In this document: positions 23,895 through 31,637 of the stretch, one piece after another
Layout of the letters: each line of letters opens with the position of its first letter
Numbering within the stretch: position 1 is the first letter of the stretch
Origin: Chryseobacterium sp. GVT01B
Lineage (GTDB): Bacteria; Bacteroidota; Bacteroidia; Flavobacteriales; Weeksellaceae
Length of the DNA: 64,000 bases
NCBI RefSeq assembly: GCF_019970045.1
Contig: NZ_JAHXYI010000001.1
Coordinates: 186,001-250,000, forward strand
Direction of reading: 5' to 3'
Position numbers and translations under genes: made by a program
Notes under the pieces: generated by a model
Told to the model about the DNA's origin: nothing
What the model saw: only the letters and a program-made list of their open reading frames with translations
Database searches by the model: none

Positions 23895-24773
23895 TTATTT
23901 TCTGATCATAATCTGATGCACATTCTTCTCAATATTCTGCGCTAAAGTCTCCATAGGAATATCATTTTCATCATTGTTGAAAGGATCTTCAATTTCTTCC
24001 GCAATCAGCTCAAGACTCATTAAAACATAATAGACGAAAACGGTAAGCGGAATCATGAAAAGACCAATAGTGATCACATAAGCAATAGGCAGTGCAAAAA
24101 CGTACAGGATAATAAATTTTTTGATGAAAGAAGAATATGAATAAGGGATCGGAGTGTTTTTGATTCTCTCACAGCCTCCGCATACATCAAGAAATCCTGA
24201 AAGCTGAGTGTCTAAATACAGCATTTCAATTTCTGAGATTTTACCTTCTTTTTTTAATAAGTTCAATTTATGGGTTAGCAGAATAACAATTTCACTAGGG
24301 CCATGGTTTTTTAATGAACTTTCTATTTCAGAATAATCTTCATCCAACGCCAATCTTGTAGATTCTTTGGAAAGATGTTTGGCTAAAAAGTGAGGAAAAT
24401 ATTTTAAATATCTTGCAATCTGCTCAGCATCCTGACGGTTGTCACCAAGAATAGTATTGATTTTTACAGCAAAATTTCTTGTGTCATTGACCAATTTTCC
24501 CCAAAGTTTTCGGCCTTCCCACCATCTGTCATAAGCCGTATTGGTTCTGAAAACCAATAAAAGCGAAAGTACAAAACCTAACAGAGAGTGAATCATTCCC
24601 ACGTTACTGATTCCTGATTTTGAGGTAAGGTGCAGATATTCCACTTCCAGATACTGAATTCCCCAGGAATAAAGTCCTATAAGAACCATGCTTGGAAAAA
24701 GAATCTTCAGTGTATCACTTTTGTGTAAACTGAAAAGGATTTTAAGGAAATGTTTGGTATTGTAGACTCTCAT
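23895..24773 (-). CDS. Bestrophin-family (UPF0187) membrane protein
   Basis: A 292-residue inner-membrane protein of the bacterial bestrophin-like family. Hydrophobic segments are near residues 22-42, 60-80 and 205-250, and FRTNTAYDRWWEGRKLWGKLVND is a strong family motif. Bacterial members are ion channels, at least one selective for sodium. I start it at the ATG 24773 (MRVYNTKHF) rather than a GTG 18 bases upstream, because that GTG abuts a TATATTTG promoter element at 24791-24798. Selectivity here cannot be told from sequence. Confidence 0.88.
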   Translation of the reverse strand: MRVYNTKHFLKILFSLHKSDTLKILFPSMVLIGLYSWGIQYLEVEYLHLTSKSGISNVGMIHSLLGFVLSLLLVFRTNTAYDRWWEGRKLWGKLVNDTRNFAVKINTILGDNRQDAEQIARYLKYFPHFLAKHLSKESTRLALDEDYSEIESSLKNHGPSEIVILLTHKLNLLKKEGKISEIEMLYLDTQLSGFLDVCGGCERIKNTPIPYSYSSFIKKFIILYVFALPIAYVITIGLFMIPLTVFVYYVLMSLELIAEEIEDPFNNDENDIPMETLAQNIEKNVHQIMIRK

Positions 24774-24790
24774 AAATTCACTTGTTACCA

Positions 24791-24798
24791 CAAATATA
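24791..24798 (-). promoter_or_regulatory. Putative -7 promoter element of the bestrophin gene
   Basis: Reads TATATTTG on the minus strand, 17 bases before the ATG at 24773. Confidence 0.4.
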
Positions 24799-25019
24799 AA
24801 TTTTTCATCTGAGCTCTGCTAATAAAGCAAGGAAGTCTGAAGCTGGGAGAGAGACGGTATTGAAGCCGAAGAATGGGACTAAGTTTTTCATAAAAAGATT
24901 TTTATGGAACAATGTATAGACGTTTGCAAACAACAAATCTTAACTTCCATCACTTTTAATCTTAATTTTCTCAGGTTTCAAAAAAACACTATTTTTATTT
25001 CGCATTAAATACAAAATAC

Positions 25020-25898
25020 ATGATCCTCGAAAACGTAGATATTGTAAATGATATCAGTAAAGAAGATTTTCAGAAAAATTATTTTAAAAAGCAAAAACCT
25101 CTTTTAATCAAGAATTTTGCCAGCAGATGGGATGCTTTTGACAAATGGAATCTGGCTTACATCCGGGAAAAGGCGGGAGATCAGGAAGTTCCGTTGTATG
25201 ATAATAAGCCCGCAGATGCTGCCAAAAGTTCTGACGCTCCGGTAGCCCAAATGAAAATGAAGGAGTATATTGATACCATAAAAAGTAAGCCTTCGGATCT
25301 TCGTATCTTTTTCTATATCATTACAGACAGACTTCCTGAGCTGCTGAAAAACTTTACATATCCGGATTTGGGAATGAAATTTTTTAAGAGACTTCCAACA
25401 TTATTCTTCGGGGGAAGTGATGCCCATGTTTTAATGCATTATGATGTGGATTTGGGCGATTTTATGCATATCCATTTTGAAGGAAAGAAAAGAATCCTGT
25501 TATTTGACCAGAAACAGTCTCCTTTTTTATATAAAGTACCTTTGTCTGTTCATACTGTTTACGAGGTCGACTACGAAAATCCGGATTACGAAAAATTTCC
25601 GGCACTGAAATATGCTAAAGGATACGAAATTTTTATGGAGCATGGCGATGCTCTCTTTATTCCAGGGGCTTTCTGGCACTTCAACAGATATCTGGAACCA
25701 GGTTTTTCTCTTTCACTGAGAGCCCTTCCCAATAAACCCAATGTTTTTGCCAGTATGCTGTATCATGTCTTCATTATGAGGTACACGGATAAACTTATGC
25801 GAAAACTTTTCAAAGCTAAATGGGTAGATTACAAACAGAAATGGGCCTACAAGAAAAGTTCAGATGCTTTGGAAAAACATCTTAGACCTGAAAGATAA
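25020..25898 (+). CDS. Cupin-like (JmjC-type) oxygenase-fold protein
   Basis: A 292-residue cytosolic protein of the cupin_8/JmjC-like group, Fe(II)- and 2-oxoglutarate-dependent dioxygenases that commonly hydroxylate proteins or tRNA. Candidate iron ligands are His140 and Asp142 (MHYDVD) and His220 (FWHFNRY). The LLFDQ strand after GKKRI and the LFIPGAFWH segment also fit. It starts about 230 bases after the divergent bestrophin gene; the space between holds no gene I can support. Substrate unknown. Confidence 0.82.
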   Translation: MILENVDIVNDISKEDFQKNYFKKQKPLLIKNFASRWDAFDKWNLAYIREKAGDQEVPLYDNKPADAAKSSDAPVAQMKMKEYIDTIKSKPSDLRIFFYIITDRLPELLKNFTYPDLGMKFFKRLPTLFFGGSDAHVLMHYDVDLGDFMHIHFEGKKRILLFDQKQSPFLYKVPLSVHTVYEVDYENPDYEKFPALKYAKGYEIFMEHGDALFIPGAFWHFNRYLEPGFSLSLRALPNKPNVFASMLYHVFIMRYTDKLMRKLFKAKWVDYKQKWAYKKSSDALEKHLRPER

Positions 25899-25918
25899 AA
25901 ATTACCATTTAGATAATT

Positions 25919-26070
25919 TTAACGCAAGGACGCAAGTTTTGGTTGATTGCTGATAAAAGTTCGCAAGGGTGTTTCACTCAGCGAAGACATGTCGCCAATT
26001 GCTAAGTGAAACACCCTTGCGGACCGAAATAAGAAGAGCCAATATCAATTGGCTTTGCATTTTAGCGTTA
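25919..26070. repeat. Dispersed intergenic repeat, copy C, with a perfect inverted repeat
   Basis: Bounded by TTTTAACGCA and TAGCGTTAG. Inside, CGCAAGGGTGTTTCACT (25962-25978) pairs perfectly with AGTGAAACACCCTTGCG (26005-26021). The right arm is shared, with one or two changes, with copy A and more loosely with copy B. It is the best-preserved of the three and lies between convergent genes, where it could also end transcription. Confidence 0.6.
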
Positions 26071-26080
26071 GATTTTGGAT

Positions 26081-26611
26081 TTATTTATTAATCAGCCCGA
26101 AGATGGTTGCGTCTACGAATTTTCCTTTTTCAAAAAAATAATCTTTCAACGTTCCTTCTTTGTTGAAGTTTAAAGAAGTTAACAGCCTTTCGGAAGAAAT
26201 ATTGGAAGGATCTATGAAAGCATCCACACGGTGAAGCCTCATGGTTTCAAATCCGAAAGTCAGGATGGGAAGAATAGCTTCTTTCATATAAGACTGCTGC
26301 CAGAATTTTGGATTGAGCTCATAGCCGATTTCAGCTCTGAAATGTTCTCTGTACCAGTTGTGATAACCACAGGTGCCGATCACTTTCTTCTCAGATTTCA
26401 GTTCCAGTGCCCATCGGAATCCTTTCCCTTTTTCAAACTCATTGTTAAAATGTTGAATAATGTGCCGGGAGTCCTCTTCTGTTTTGAAGGTTTCCAGATC
26501 ATAATATTCCATGACTTCATCCAGAGAAAAGTACTCGAACAGGTCTTGGGTATCATTGAAAGTGAGCTGACGTAGAATAAGCCTTTCAGTCTCTAAAACA
26601 GGAAATTCCAT
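26081..26611 (-). CDS. GNAT-family N-acetyltransferase (RimJ/RimL-like)
   Basis: A 176-residue acetyltransferase opening with LETERLILRQLTFNDTQDLF, typical of the RimJ/RimL branch. ELKSEKKVIGTCGYHNWYREHFRAEIGYEL is the central beta region, and the acetyl-CoA segment is near NPKFWQQSYMKEAILPILTFGF, followed by DPSNISSERLLTSLNF. The usual R/Q-x-x-G-x-G/A loop is not obvious, as in other members of this branch. Substrate unknown. It is divergent from mutS with about 125 bases between starts. Confidence 0.85.
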   Translation of the reverse strand: MEFPVLETERLILRQLTFNDTQDLFEYFSLDEVMEYYDLETFKTEEDSRHIIQHFNNEFEKGKGFRWALELKSEKKVIGTCGYHNWYREHFRAEIGYELNPKFWQQSYMKEAILPILTFGFETMRLHRVDAFIDPSNISSERLLTSLNFNKEGTLKDYFFEKGKFVDATIFGLINK

Positions 26612-26713
26612 GAATGATGTGATTTGATGGGTGAAAAGTACGATTAATTACTGATAAAGAAAAGTATAGAAGATTAACCCCTAAACAATTCTCTTACCCT
26701 GAATTTATTTTTC

Positions 26714-26721
26714 TAAATTTG
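26714..26721 (+). promoter_or_regulatory. Putative -7 promoter element of mutS
   Basis: TAAATTTG, an exact TAnnTTTG match, 16 bases before the mutS ATG. No clear -33 TTG. Confidence 0.45.
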
Positions 26722-26737
26722 GGGCTCATTTTTTACT

Positions 26738-29332
26738 ATGGCAAAAGCAGCGAAGAAAGAAACCCCATTAATGACACAGTACAATACCATCAAGGCGAAA
26801 TATCCTGATGCGCTATTATTATTCAGGGTTGGGGATTTTTATGAAACTTTTGGACAGGATGCTGTCAGAACTTCTCAGATTCTGGGTATTGTGCTTACCA
26901 AAAGAGCTAATGGTGAAGGGCATATAGAGCTTGCCGGATTTCCTCATCACTCTGTAGATTCTTATCTTCCAAAATTGGTAAGGGCAGGTATGAGAGTAGC
27001 GATCTGTGATCAGCTGGAAGATCCTAAAATGGTGAAGGGTATTGTGAAACGTGGTGTTACTGAGTTGGTTACGCCTGGAGTTACCTTTAACGACCAGGTT
27101 TTAAATTCAAAAAAGAACAATTTCCTGCTTTCTTTACACAAAGAAAAAGAGAAATATGGAATCGCTTTAGTGGATATCTCTACAGGAGAGTTTCTGGTAA
27201 GTGAAGGAAATCTGGAAAAGTTGCTGCACATTGTCAATACTTTTGATCCCAGTGAGATTATTTACCAGAGAAGTGTACAGATTCCGGAGCAGATTAAAAA
27301 TAGAAGTGCCTTTAAACTGGAAGATTGGGCTTTCCAATATAATTTTGCCTACGAAAAATTAACGAATCACTTCAAAACCAATTCATTAAAAGGGTTTGGT
27401 GTAGAAAACCTTCCGCTGGCCATTACGGCAGCAGGAGCTATTTTTGCGTATCTGGTGGAAGATACCCATCATAATCTGCTGGCCCATATTACAAAGCTTC
27501 AGATCATTCCACAGGAAGATTATCTGATGATGGATAATTTTACCCTGAGAAACCTTGAAATTGTTTATCCAAGCAATCCACAGGGAAAATCTCTGCTGGA
27601 TATCATTGATAAAACTTCCACTCCGATGGGAGGAAGGCTTTTGAGAAGAAGAATCATTCTTCCCTTAAAGTCAGTGGACGAGATTATGAGAAGACTTTCT
27701 CTGATTGATTTCCTAAACGAAAATGATCATCTGAAATATGAGATCTGCCAGCTTCTGAAATCGATTTCTGACCTTGACCGATTAATGGGAAAACTGGCGG
27801 CAGAAAAAATTTCACCTAAAGAACTGGGGTATCTTCGTCAAAGTTTAATTAATATCCATAAAATCAAAGCATTATTGCATCCTCATGCGGATGTGCTGGC
27901 GTGGCTGGAGCCATTGTTTGATCTTGAAGAATTGATTAAGTTTCTGCAGAATCATCTTAATGAAGAACTTCCGGTAAGCATTGCCAAAGGAAATATCATT
28001 AAAGAAGGTGTTTCTGAAGAGCTTGACAGATTGAGAAATCTACAGAATAAAGGACGTGGATTCCTGGATGAAATGTGCCAGCGGGAAATTGAAAGAACAG
28101 GTATTACAAGCCTTAAAATTGATTTTAATAACGTTTTTGGGTATTATATTGAAGTCCGGAATACACATAAAGATAAAGTTCCGGATGATTGGGTAAGAAA
28201 GCAGACTTTGGTGAATGCTGAAAGATATATTACCGAAGAATTAAAGGAATACGAAAGTCAGATCCTTGGTGCCGAAGAAAAAATAGGCGTTCTGGAAAAT
28301 TCGCTGTACAGAAACTTATGTGCGGAAACGATGGTTTATATTGACCAGATCCAGGGAAACTCCAATATCATTGCCCAGCTTGATGTGGCTGCAGGATTGT
28401 CTGAACTGGCTGTTGCTGAAAGTTATACAAGACCTGTTTTGAATGATGGGTTTGCTATTGATTTAAAAGAAGCCAGACACCCGATTATTGAGAATGCACT
28501 TCCGCTGGGTGAAAAGTATATTCCGAATGATATCTTCCTGGATAAAGATTCCCAGCAGATTATTATGGTGACAGGACCGAACATGGCTGGTAAATCCGCC
28601 ATTCTGCGTCAGACGGCTATTGTATGCCTGTTGGCTCAGATCGGAAGTTTTGTGCCTGCAAAACACGCTGAGATCGGGATGTTGGATAAAATCTTTACAA
28701 GGGTAGGAGCTACAGATAATATCTCTGCAGGTGAATCAACTTTCATGGTAGAAATGAACGAGGCAGCGAATATTTTGAACAATATTTCAGAGCGTAGCCT
28801 TATTTTGCTGGACGAAATTGGTCGTGGAACATCCACTTATGACGGGGTTTCTATTGCATGGGCAATTGCAGAATACCTTCATCAGCATCCTACACAATCC
28901 AAGACTTTGTTTGCTACGCATTATCATGAACTGAATGAAATGACTGTCAATTTTGAAAGGGTGAAAAACTTCCACGTTTCTATCCAGGAAAATAAAGGAA
29001 ACATCATTTTCCTGAGAAAACTGGTTCCTGGTGGAAGTGAGCATAGTTTCGGTATTCATGTGGCAAAACTGGCGGGAATGCCTGCCAAAGTGGTTAACAG
29101 AGCAAATGAAATTCTTAAAACCCTTGAAGCGAGCAGGACTCAGGGAACCGGAGGTACTTCTGAGAGTATCAAAAGAGTGACAGAGGAAAATATGCAGCTC
29201 TCTTTCTTTCAGCTGGATGATCCTGTTTTGGAAAATATCCGTGAGGAGTTGACGAAAATAGATATTAATACATTGACACCTATTGAAGCTTTAATGAAAC
29301 TGAATGCAATAAAAAAAATGATTGGAGGGTAA
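26738..29332 (+). CDS. mutS: DNA mismatch repair protein MutS
   Basis: An 864-residue cytosolic protein that finds mismatches and small loops and recruits MutL. The mismatch-reading Phe-x-Glu is at residues 34-36 (GDFYETF). The connector, lever and clamp domains follow. The ATPase core has Walker A GPNMAGKS near residue 613, the ST-motif DNISAGESTFMVEM, Walker B LILLDEIGRGTSTYDG and FATHYHEL. Length is typical for MutS1. It has its own promoter and a strong terminator that begins inside the last codons. The downstream peptide genes are convergent with it. Confidence 0.96.
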   Translation: MAKAAKKETPLMTQYNTIKAKYPDALLLFRVGDFYETFGQDAVRTSQILGIVLTKRANGEGHIELAGFPHHSVDSYLPKLVRAGMRVAICDQLEDPKMVKGIVKRGVTELVTPGVTFNDQVLNSKKNNFLLSLHKEKEKYGIALVDISTGEFLVSEGNLEKLLHIVNTFDPSEIIYQRSVQIPEQIKNRSAFKLEDWAFQYNFAYEKLTNHFKTNSLKGFGVENLPLAITAAGAIFAYLVEDTHHNLLAHITKLQIIPQEDYLMMDNFTLRNLEIVYPSNPQGKSLLDIIDKTSTPMGGRLLRRRIILPLKSVDEIMRRLSLIDFLNENDHLKYEICQLLKSISDLDRLMGKLAAEKISPKELGYLRQSLINIHKIKALLHPHADVLAWLEPLFDLEELIKFLQNHLNEELPVSIAKGNIIKEGVSEELDRLRNLQNKGRGFLDEMCQREIERTGITSLKIDFNNVFGYYIEVRNTHKDKVPDDWVRKQTLVNAERYITEELKEYESQILGAEEKIGVLENSLYRNLCAETMVYIDQIQGNSNIIAQLDVAAGLSELAVAESYTRPVLNDGFAIDLKEARHPIIENALPLGEKYIPNDIFLDKDSQQIIMVTGPNMAGKSAILRQTAIVCLLAQIGSFVPAKHAEIGMLDKIFTRVGATDNISAGESTFMVEMNEAANILNNISERSLILLDEIGRGTSTYDGVSIAWAIAEYLHQHPTQSKTLFATHYHELNEMTVNFERVKNFHVSIQENKGNIIFLRKLVPGGSEHSFGIHVAKLAGMPAKVVNRANEILKTLEASRTQGTGGTSESIKRVTEENMQLSFFQLDDPVLENIREELTKIDINTLTPIEALMKLNAIKKMIGG

Positions 29333-29348
29333 TCCAATCATTTTTTTT
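29311..29348. terminator. Strong bidirectional terminator at the end of mutS
   Basis: A perfect 16-bp stem (29311-29326 with 29333-29348) around a 6-base loop, including A8/T8 ends, so both strands get a T run. The loop carries the mutS stop codon. On the minus strand it ends the transcript of the peptide gene at 29368. Confidence 0.8.
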
Positions 29349-29367
29349 AATAATGTTAAAAGTTTGA

Positions 29368-29526
29368 TTAGCAGCAATAGCCGTCTTTACCTCTTGGGCC
29401 GATAATAAGGAAGTGACTTACTCCTCTTAGTTTACATAGACCTTCTGCGCAGGCTGATACACTTCCGTTGATTTCTTTAAGCTCAGCTTTGGTGAGTCTT
29501 CTTGTGTTGAGGTTTGAATTTTTCAT
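29368..29526 (-). CDS. Cys-rich GG-leader peptide 1 (bacteriocin-like)
   Basis: A 52-residue peptide, too short for usual gene cutoffs. The N-terminus MKNSNLNTRRLTKAELKEI followed by NGS matches the leader shared by the three peptides upstream, and a double-glycine-like cleavage site (here G-S) is near residue 21. The core has cysteines 26, 31, 51 and 52 and ends GYCC. It follows peptide 2 by 30 bases and is probably on its transcript. The plan suggests export with leader removal by a C39-peptidase ABC transporter, with bacteriocin or signalling roles possible. No such transporter is in the window. Existence is well supported by paralogy; activity is inference. Confidence 0.78.
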   Translation of the reverse strand: MKNSNLNTRRLTKAELKEINGSVSACAEGLCKLRGVSHFLIIGPRGKDGYCC

Positions 29527-29556
29527 ATTTTCCCTGTTTACATGGTATAAACTTGG

Positions 29557-29724
29557 TTAACAGCAAAATCCATCCTGCATCCCGGGAACTCCGGAGCGCT
29601 CTTCTCCGGTATGGGGATCTGTACAGCTTATCACTCTTGGACAGATAGGTCTGTTGACTCCTCCGCTGATCTCTTTAAGCTCACTCTTACTAAGCTTTCT
29701 TTTTTGATTCTTTGAATTTTTCAT
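29557..29724 (-). CDS. Cys-rich GG-leader peptide 2 (bacteriocin-like)
   Basis: A 55-residue peptide. The leader NQKRKLSKSELKEISGG is almost the same as in peptides 3 and 4 and ends in a classical GG site at residues 21-22. The core has cysteines 28, 34, 54 and 55, charged and Gly/Pro-rich residues between, and ends GFCC. It is the first gene of a two-gene unit with peptide 1. A promoter at 29745-29776 is nearly identical to the one before peptide 4, so the two units are probably co-regulated and arose by duplication. Confidence 0.8.
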   Translation of the reverse strand: MKNSKNQKRKLSKSELKEISGGVNRPICPRVISCTDPHTGEERSGVPGMQDGFCC

Positions 29725-29744
29725 AATAATTTTAATTTGGTAAA

Positions 29745-29776
29745 AGCTAATTTACACTTTATTTTTATTGATTCAA
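29745..29776 (-). promoter_or_regulatory. Peptide-unit promoter, copy 1
   Basis: On the minus strand: TTG, 19-base spacer, TAAATTAG (one change from TAnnTTTG). The 32-bp block matches 30287-30318 at 30 of 32 positions. It lies 20 bases before the ATG of peptide 2. Confidence 0.6.
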
Positions 29777-29849
29777 AATATTGTTATTCAAATTGTTAAG
29801 TTGTATTTTTTATAATGTCTTTCTTTCCTTTGAGGAAGCATTGTTCAAT

Positions 29850-29879
29850 AAAAAAGATTGAGGGGCTGCCTCAATCCTT
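29850..29879. terminator. Terminator after peptide 3
   Basis: GATTGAGG (29856-29863) pairs with CCTCAATC (29869-29876) around a 5-base loop, with a T run on each strand. It closes the peptide 4/peptide 3 transcript and separates it from the peptide 2/peptide 1 unit. Confidence 0.75.
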
Positions 29880-29907
29880 TTTTATTTATCTAATAAGTTT
29901 GCTGATA

Positions 29908-30063
29908 TTAGCAGCAGTACCCATTCTTGTCGCCAGCGCCAAGCTGCCATTCTTCAAATTCTCCCATACGGCAGAATCCATCAAAGCATAATCTTCCGCT
30001 TCCTTTAATATCTTTCAATTCACTTTTTGTCAATTTTCTTTTTTGAACGTTTGATTTTTTCAT
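29908..30063 (-). CDS. Cys-rich GG-leader peptide 3 (bacteriocin-like)
   Basis: A 51-residue peptide. Leader VQKRKLTKSELKDIKGS, with a G-S site at residues 21-22; core with cysteines 26, 31, 50 and 51, ending GYCC. The core is the most acidic and aromatic of the four (FEEWQ). It is 39 bases downstream of peptide 4 and followed by a terminator, so it is the second gene of that unit. Leader conservation against strong core divergence is the pattern expected of exported peptides under diversifying selection. Function unknown. Confidence 0.78.
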   Translation of the reverse strand: MKKSNVQKRKLTKSELKDIKGSGRLCFDGFCRMGEFEEWQLGAGDKNGYCC

Positions 30064-30102
30064 GATAATTTAGTTTGATTAGTTTTTAGTAATAATGTTT
30101 GA

Positions 30103-30264
30103 TTAACAGCAGAAACCATCTTTTCCTACAAGACCTGGAGTCATTTCACCGGAGTCAGGCATCATGCAGAACCCTCGCAGGCATCGTGGAGGAAGTGCTC
30201 CACCATTAATTTCCTTTAATTGGCTTTTAGTAAGCTTTCTCTTTTGAGTGTTTGAATTTTTCAT
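30103..30264 (-). CDS. Cys-rich GG-leader peptide 4 (bacteriocin-like)
   Basis: A 53-residue peptide. Leader TQKRKLTKSQLKEINGG with a GG site at residues 21-22; core with cysteines 28, 33, 52 and 53, several Met and Pro residues, and ending GFCC. It is the first gene of the upstream two-gene unit, behind a promoter at 30287-30318. The exported thioredoxin-like genes begin about 150 bases away on the opposite strand. Whether they act on these cysteines is only a guess from position. Confidence 0.8.
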   Translation of the reverse strand: MKNSNTQKRKLTKSQLKEINGGALPPRCLRGFCMMPDSGEMTPGLVGKDGFCC

Positions 30265-30286
30265 GGTATTTTTAGTTTTGATTCTG

Positions 30287-30318
30287 AGCTAATTTACATT
30301 TTATTTTTATTAATTCAA
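30287..30318 (-). promoter_or_regulatory. Peptide-unit promoter, copy 2
   Basis: Same arrangement as 29745-29776: TTG, 19 bases, TAAATTAG on the minus strand, 30 of 32 bases identical. It lies 22 bases before the ATG of peptide 4. Confidence 0.6.
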
Positions 30319-30414
30319 CAGTTGGTGAAAGAATATTGTGCAATAAATAGAATTCTTAACAAATTTTAACAAGTTGATTCTCATTGAGAAAGAATGCATT
30401 TATTAATTTTGAAT

Positions 30415-30903
30415 ATGAAGAATTTAATAAAGATACTAGCTGTATTTATATTTTGTACGGTTTTTAAAGCTCAGCAGACCGAAGTTTCTGTGATAAAATA
30501 TGAAGATCTGGAAAAGCGGATCCAGCAGGAAAAAAATAAATTATTGGTTGTCAATTTTTGGTCAACCACCTGTGGCCCATGTGTAAAAGAGCTTCCTCAT
30601 TTTATGGAAGTGAATGCTGAGTTTGAGGATAATCAGAAATTTAAAATGATCTTAGTTTCACTGGACGGGCTTGCAGATAAGGAAAGGGTATTGAAATTCA
30701 TTAAAAATAAAAACCTTACTGCTGAAGTTCTTTTGCTGGATGATATCAAAAGAATGAATACCTGGATTCCAAAGTTTGAAAAAGAATGGGATGGGAATAT
30801 TCCTATAACGCTGTTCTATAAAAACGGAGCAAAAATTCATTTTAATGACGGTGAAATGAGCAAGGAAGACCTTGAAAAAACAATTAAAGAAAACCTACAA
30901 TAA
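30415..30903 (+). CDS. Exported TlpA-like thioredoxin-fold protein
   Basis: A 162-residue protein with a signal peptide (KILAVFIFCTVFKAQ) and a thioredoxin fold whose active site is STTCGPCVKELPHF, like periplasmic TlpA/ResA reductases. I start it at the ATG 30415, where the signal peptide begins cleanly; another in-frame ATG lies at 30394. A TAATTTTG element at 30404-30411 with TTG 17 bases before it would give a very short leader, if it is a real promoter. It forms an operon with the next thioredoxin-like gene (10 bases apart). It probably reduces or sorts disulfides outside the cytoplasm. Confidence 0.85.
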   Translation: MKNLIKILAVFIFCTVFKAQQTEVSVIKYEDLEKRIQQEKNKLLVVNFWSTTCGPCVKELPHFMEVNAEFEDNQKFKMILVSLDGLADKERVLKFIKNKNLTAEVLLLDDIKRMNTWIPKFEKEWDGNIPITLFYKNGAKIHFNDGEMSKEDLEKTIKENLQ

Positions 30904-30913
30904 ATAATCGATT

Positions 30914-31567
30914 ATGAAAAACCTGAAAATTTTAATGACCGCATTCATCGTTGGACTCGGATTGCTGAGCTTTACAACGACGGATCATGATAGAAACAAA
31001 ACCCAGAAAGAGAATATTTCTGCAAAAGGCTATGAGGTAGGAGATGAAGCTGCTGATTTTAAGCTTAAAAATATTGATGGGAAAATGGTTTCCCTGAGTG
31101 ATTTTAAAAGTGCCAAAGGGTTCATTGTAGTATTTACCTGCAACCATTGTCCTTACGCCAAGAAATACGAAGACAGGATTATTGAGCTGGATAAAAAATA
31201 TAAATCTCAGGGATATCCCGTCATTGCAATCAATCCAAATGATCCAAATGTACAGCCGGAAGACGGCTATCAGCAGATGATTGAAAGAGCAAAGCAGAAA
31301 GGATTTACTTTCCCATATCTGGTAGATGAAGGGCAGAAAATTTATCCGCAATATGGGGCTACAAAGACACCTCACGTGTTTGTGCTGAAGAAAGAAAACG
31401 GGAAGAATATCGTGAAATACATTGGTGCTATCGACAATAATTACGATAACCCGAATGATGTATCCGAATATTACGCTCAGGATGCCGTAAATGCCCTGAT
31501 AAAAGGTGAACCGGTGAAAATGACAAAAACTGTAGCCATCGGATGTACAATTAAAGTAAAGAAATAA
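30914..31567 (+). CDS. Exported AhpC/TSA thioredoxin-family protein
   Basis: A 217-residue protein with a signal peptide at residues 1-22 and an AhpC/TSA-type thioredoxin domain. The motif FTCNHCPYAKKYEDRI gives a CXXC-like pair (CNHC), and KTPHVFVL holds the cis-proline. A further cysteine is in the C-terminal VAIGCTIKVKK, a position conserved in this group. It is the second gene of a two-gene unit and ends at a strong terminator. It is probably a periplasmic redox protein; its partner is unknown. Confidence 0.86.
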   Translation: MKNLKILMTAFIVGLGLLSFTTTDHDRNKTQKENISAKGYEVGDEAADFKLKNIDGKMVSLSDFKSAKGFIVVFTCNHCPYAKKYEDRIIELDKKYKSQGYPVIAINPNDPNVQPEDGYQQMIERAKQKGFTFPYLVDEGQKIYPQYGATKTPHVFVLKKENGKNIVKYIGAIDNNYDNPNDVSEYYAQDAVNALIKGEPVKMTKTVAIGCTIKVKK

Positions 31568-31586
31568 TATATTTGCTCTTAAAAAT

Positions 31587-31617
31587 AAAATCGGTGTTCC
31601 TTGAATACCGATTTTTT
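31587..31617 (+). terminator. Rho-independent terminator of the thioredoxin-like operon
   Basis: A 13-bp stem, AAAATCGGTGTTC with GAATACCGATTTT (one G-T pair), 3-base loop, then a T run. Confidence 0.8.
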
Positions 31618-31637
31618 ATGCCTAATTCCCTTTTGAA

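Noticed and set aside
24774..24791. A longer bestrophin beginning at GTG 24791
   Set aside because: The GTG abuts the TATATTTG element, so it would not be in the transcript.
24792..25019. Possible small gene or repeat in the gap between the bestrophin and cupin-like genes
   Set aside because: There is a short CATAAAAA/TTTTTATG palindrome and purine-rich repeats, but no supported reading frame or repeat partner in the window.
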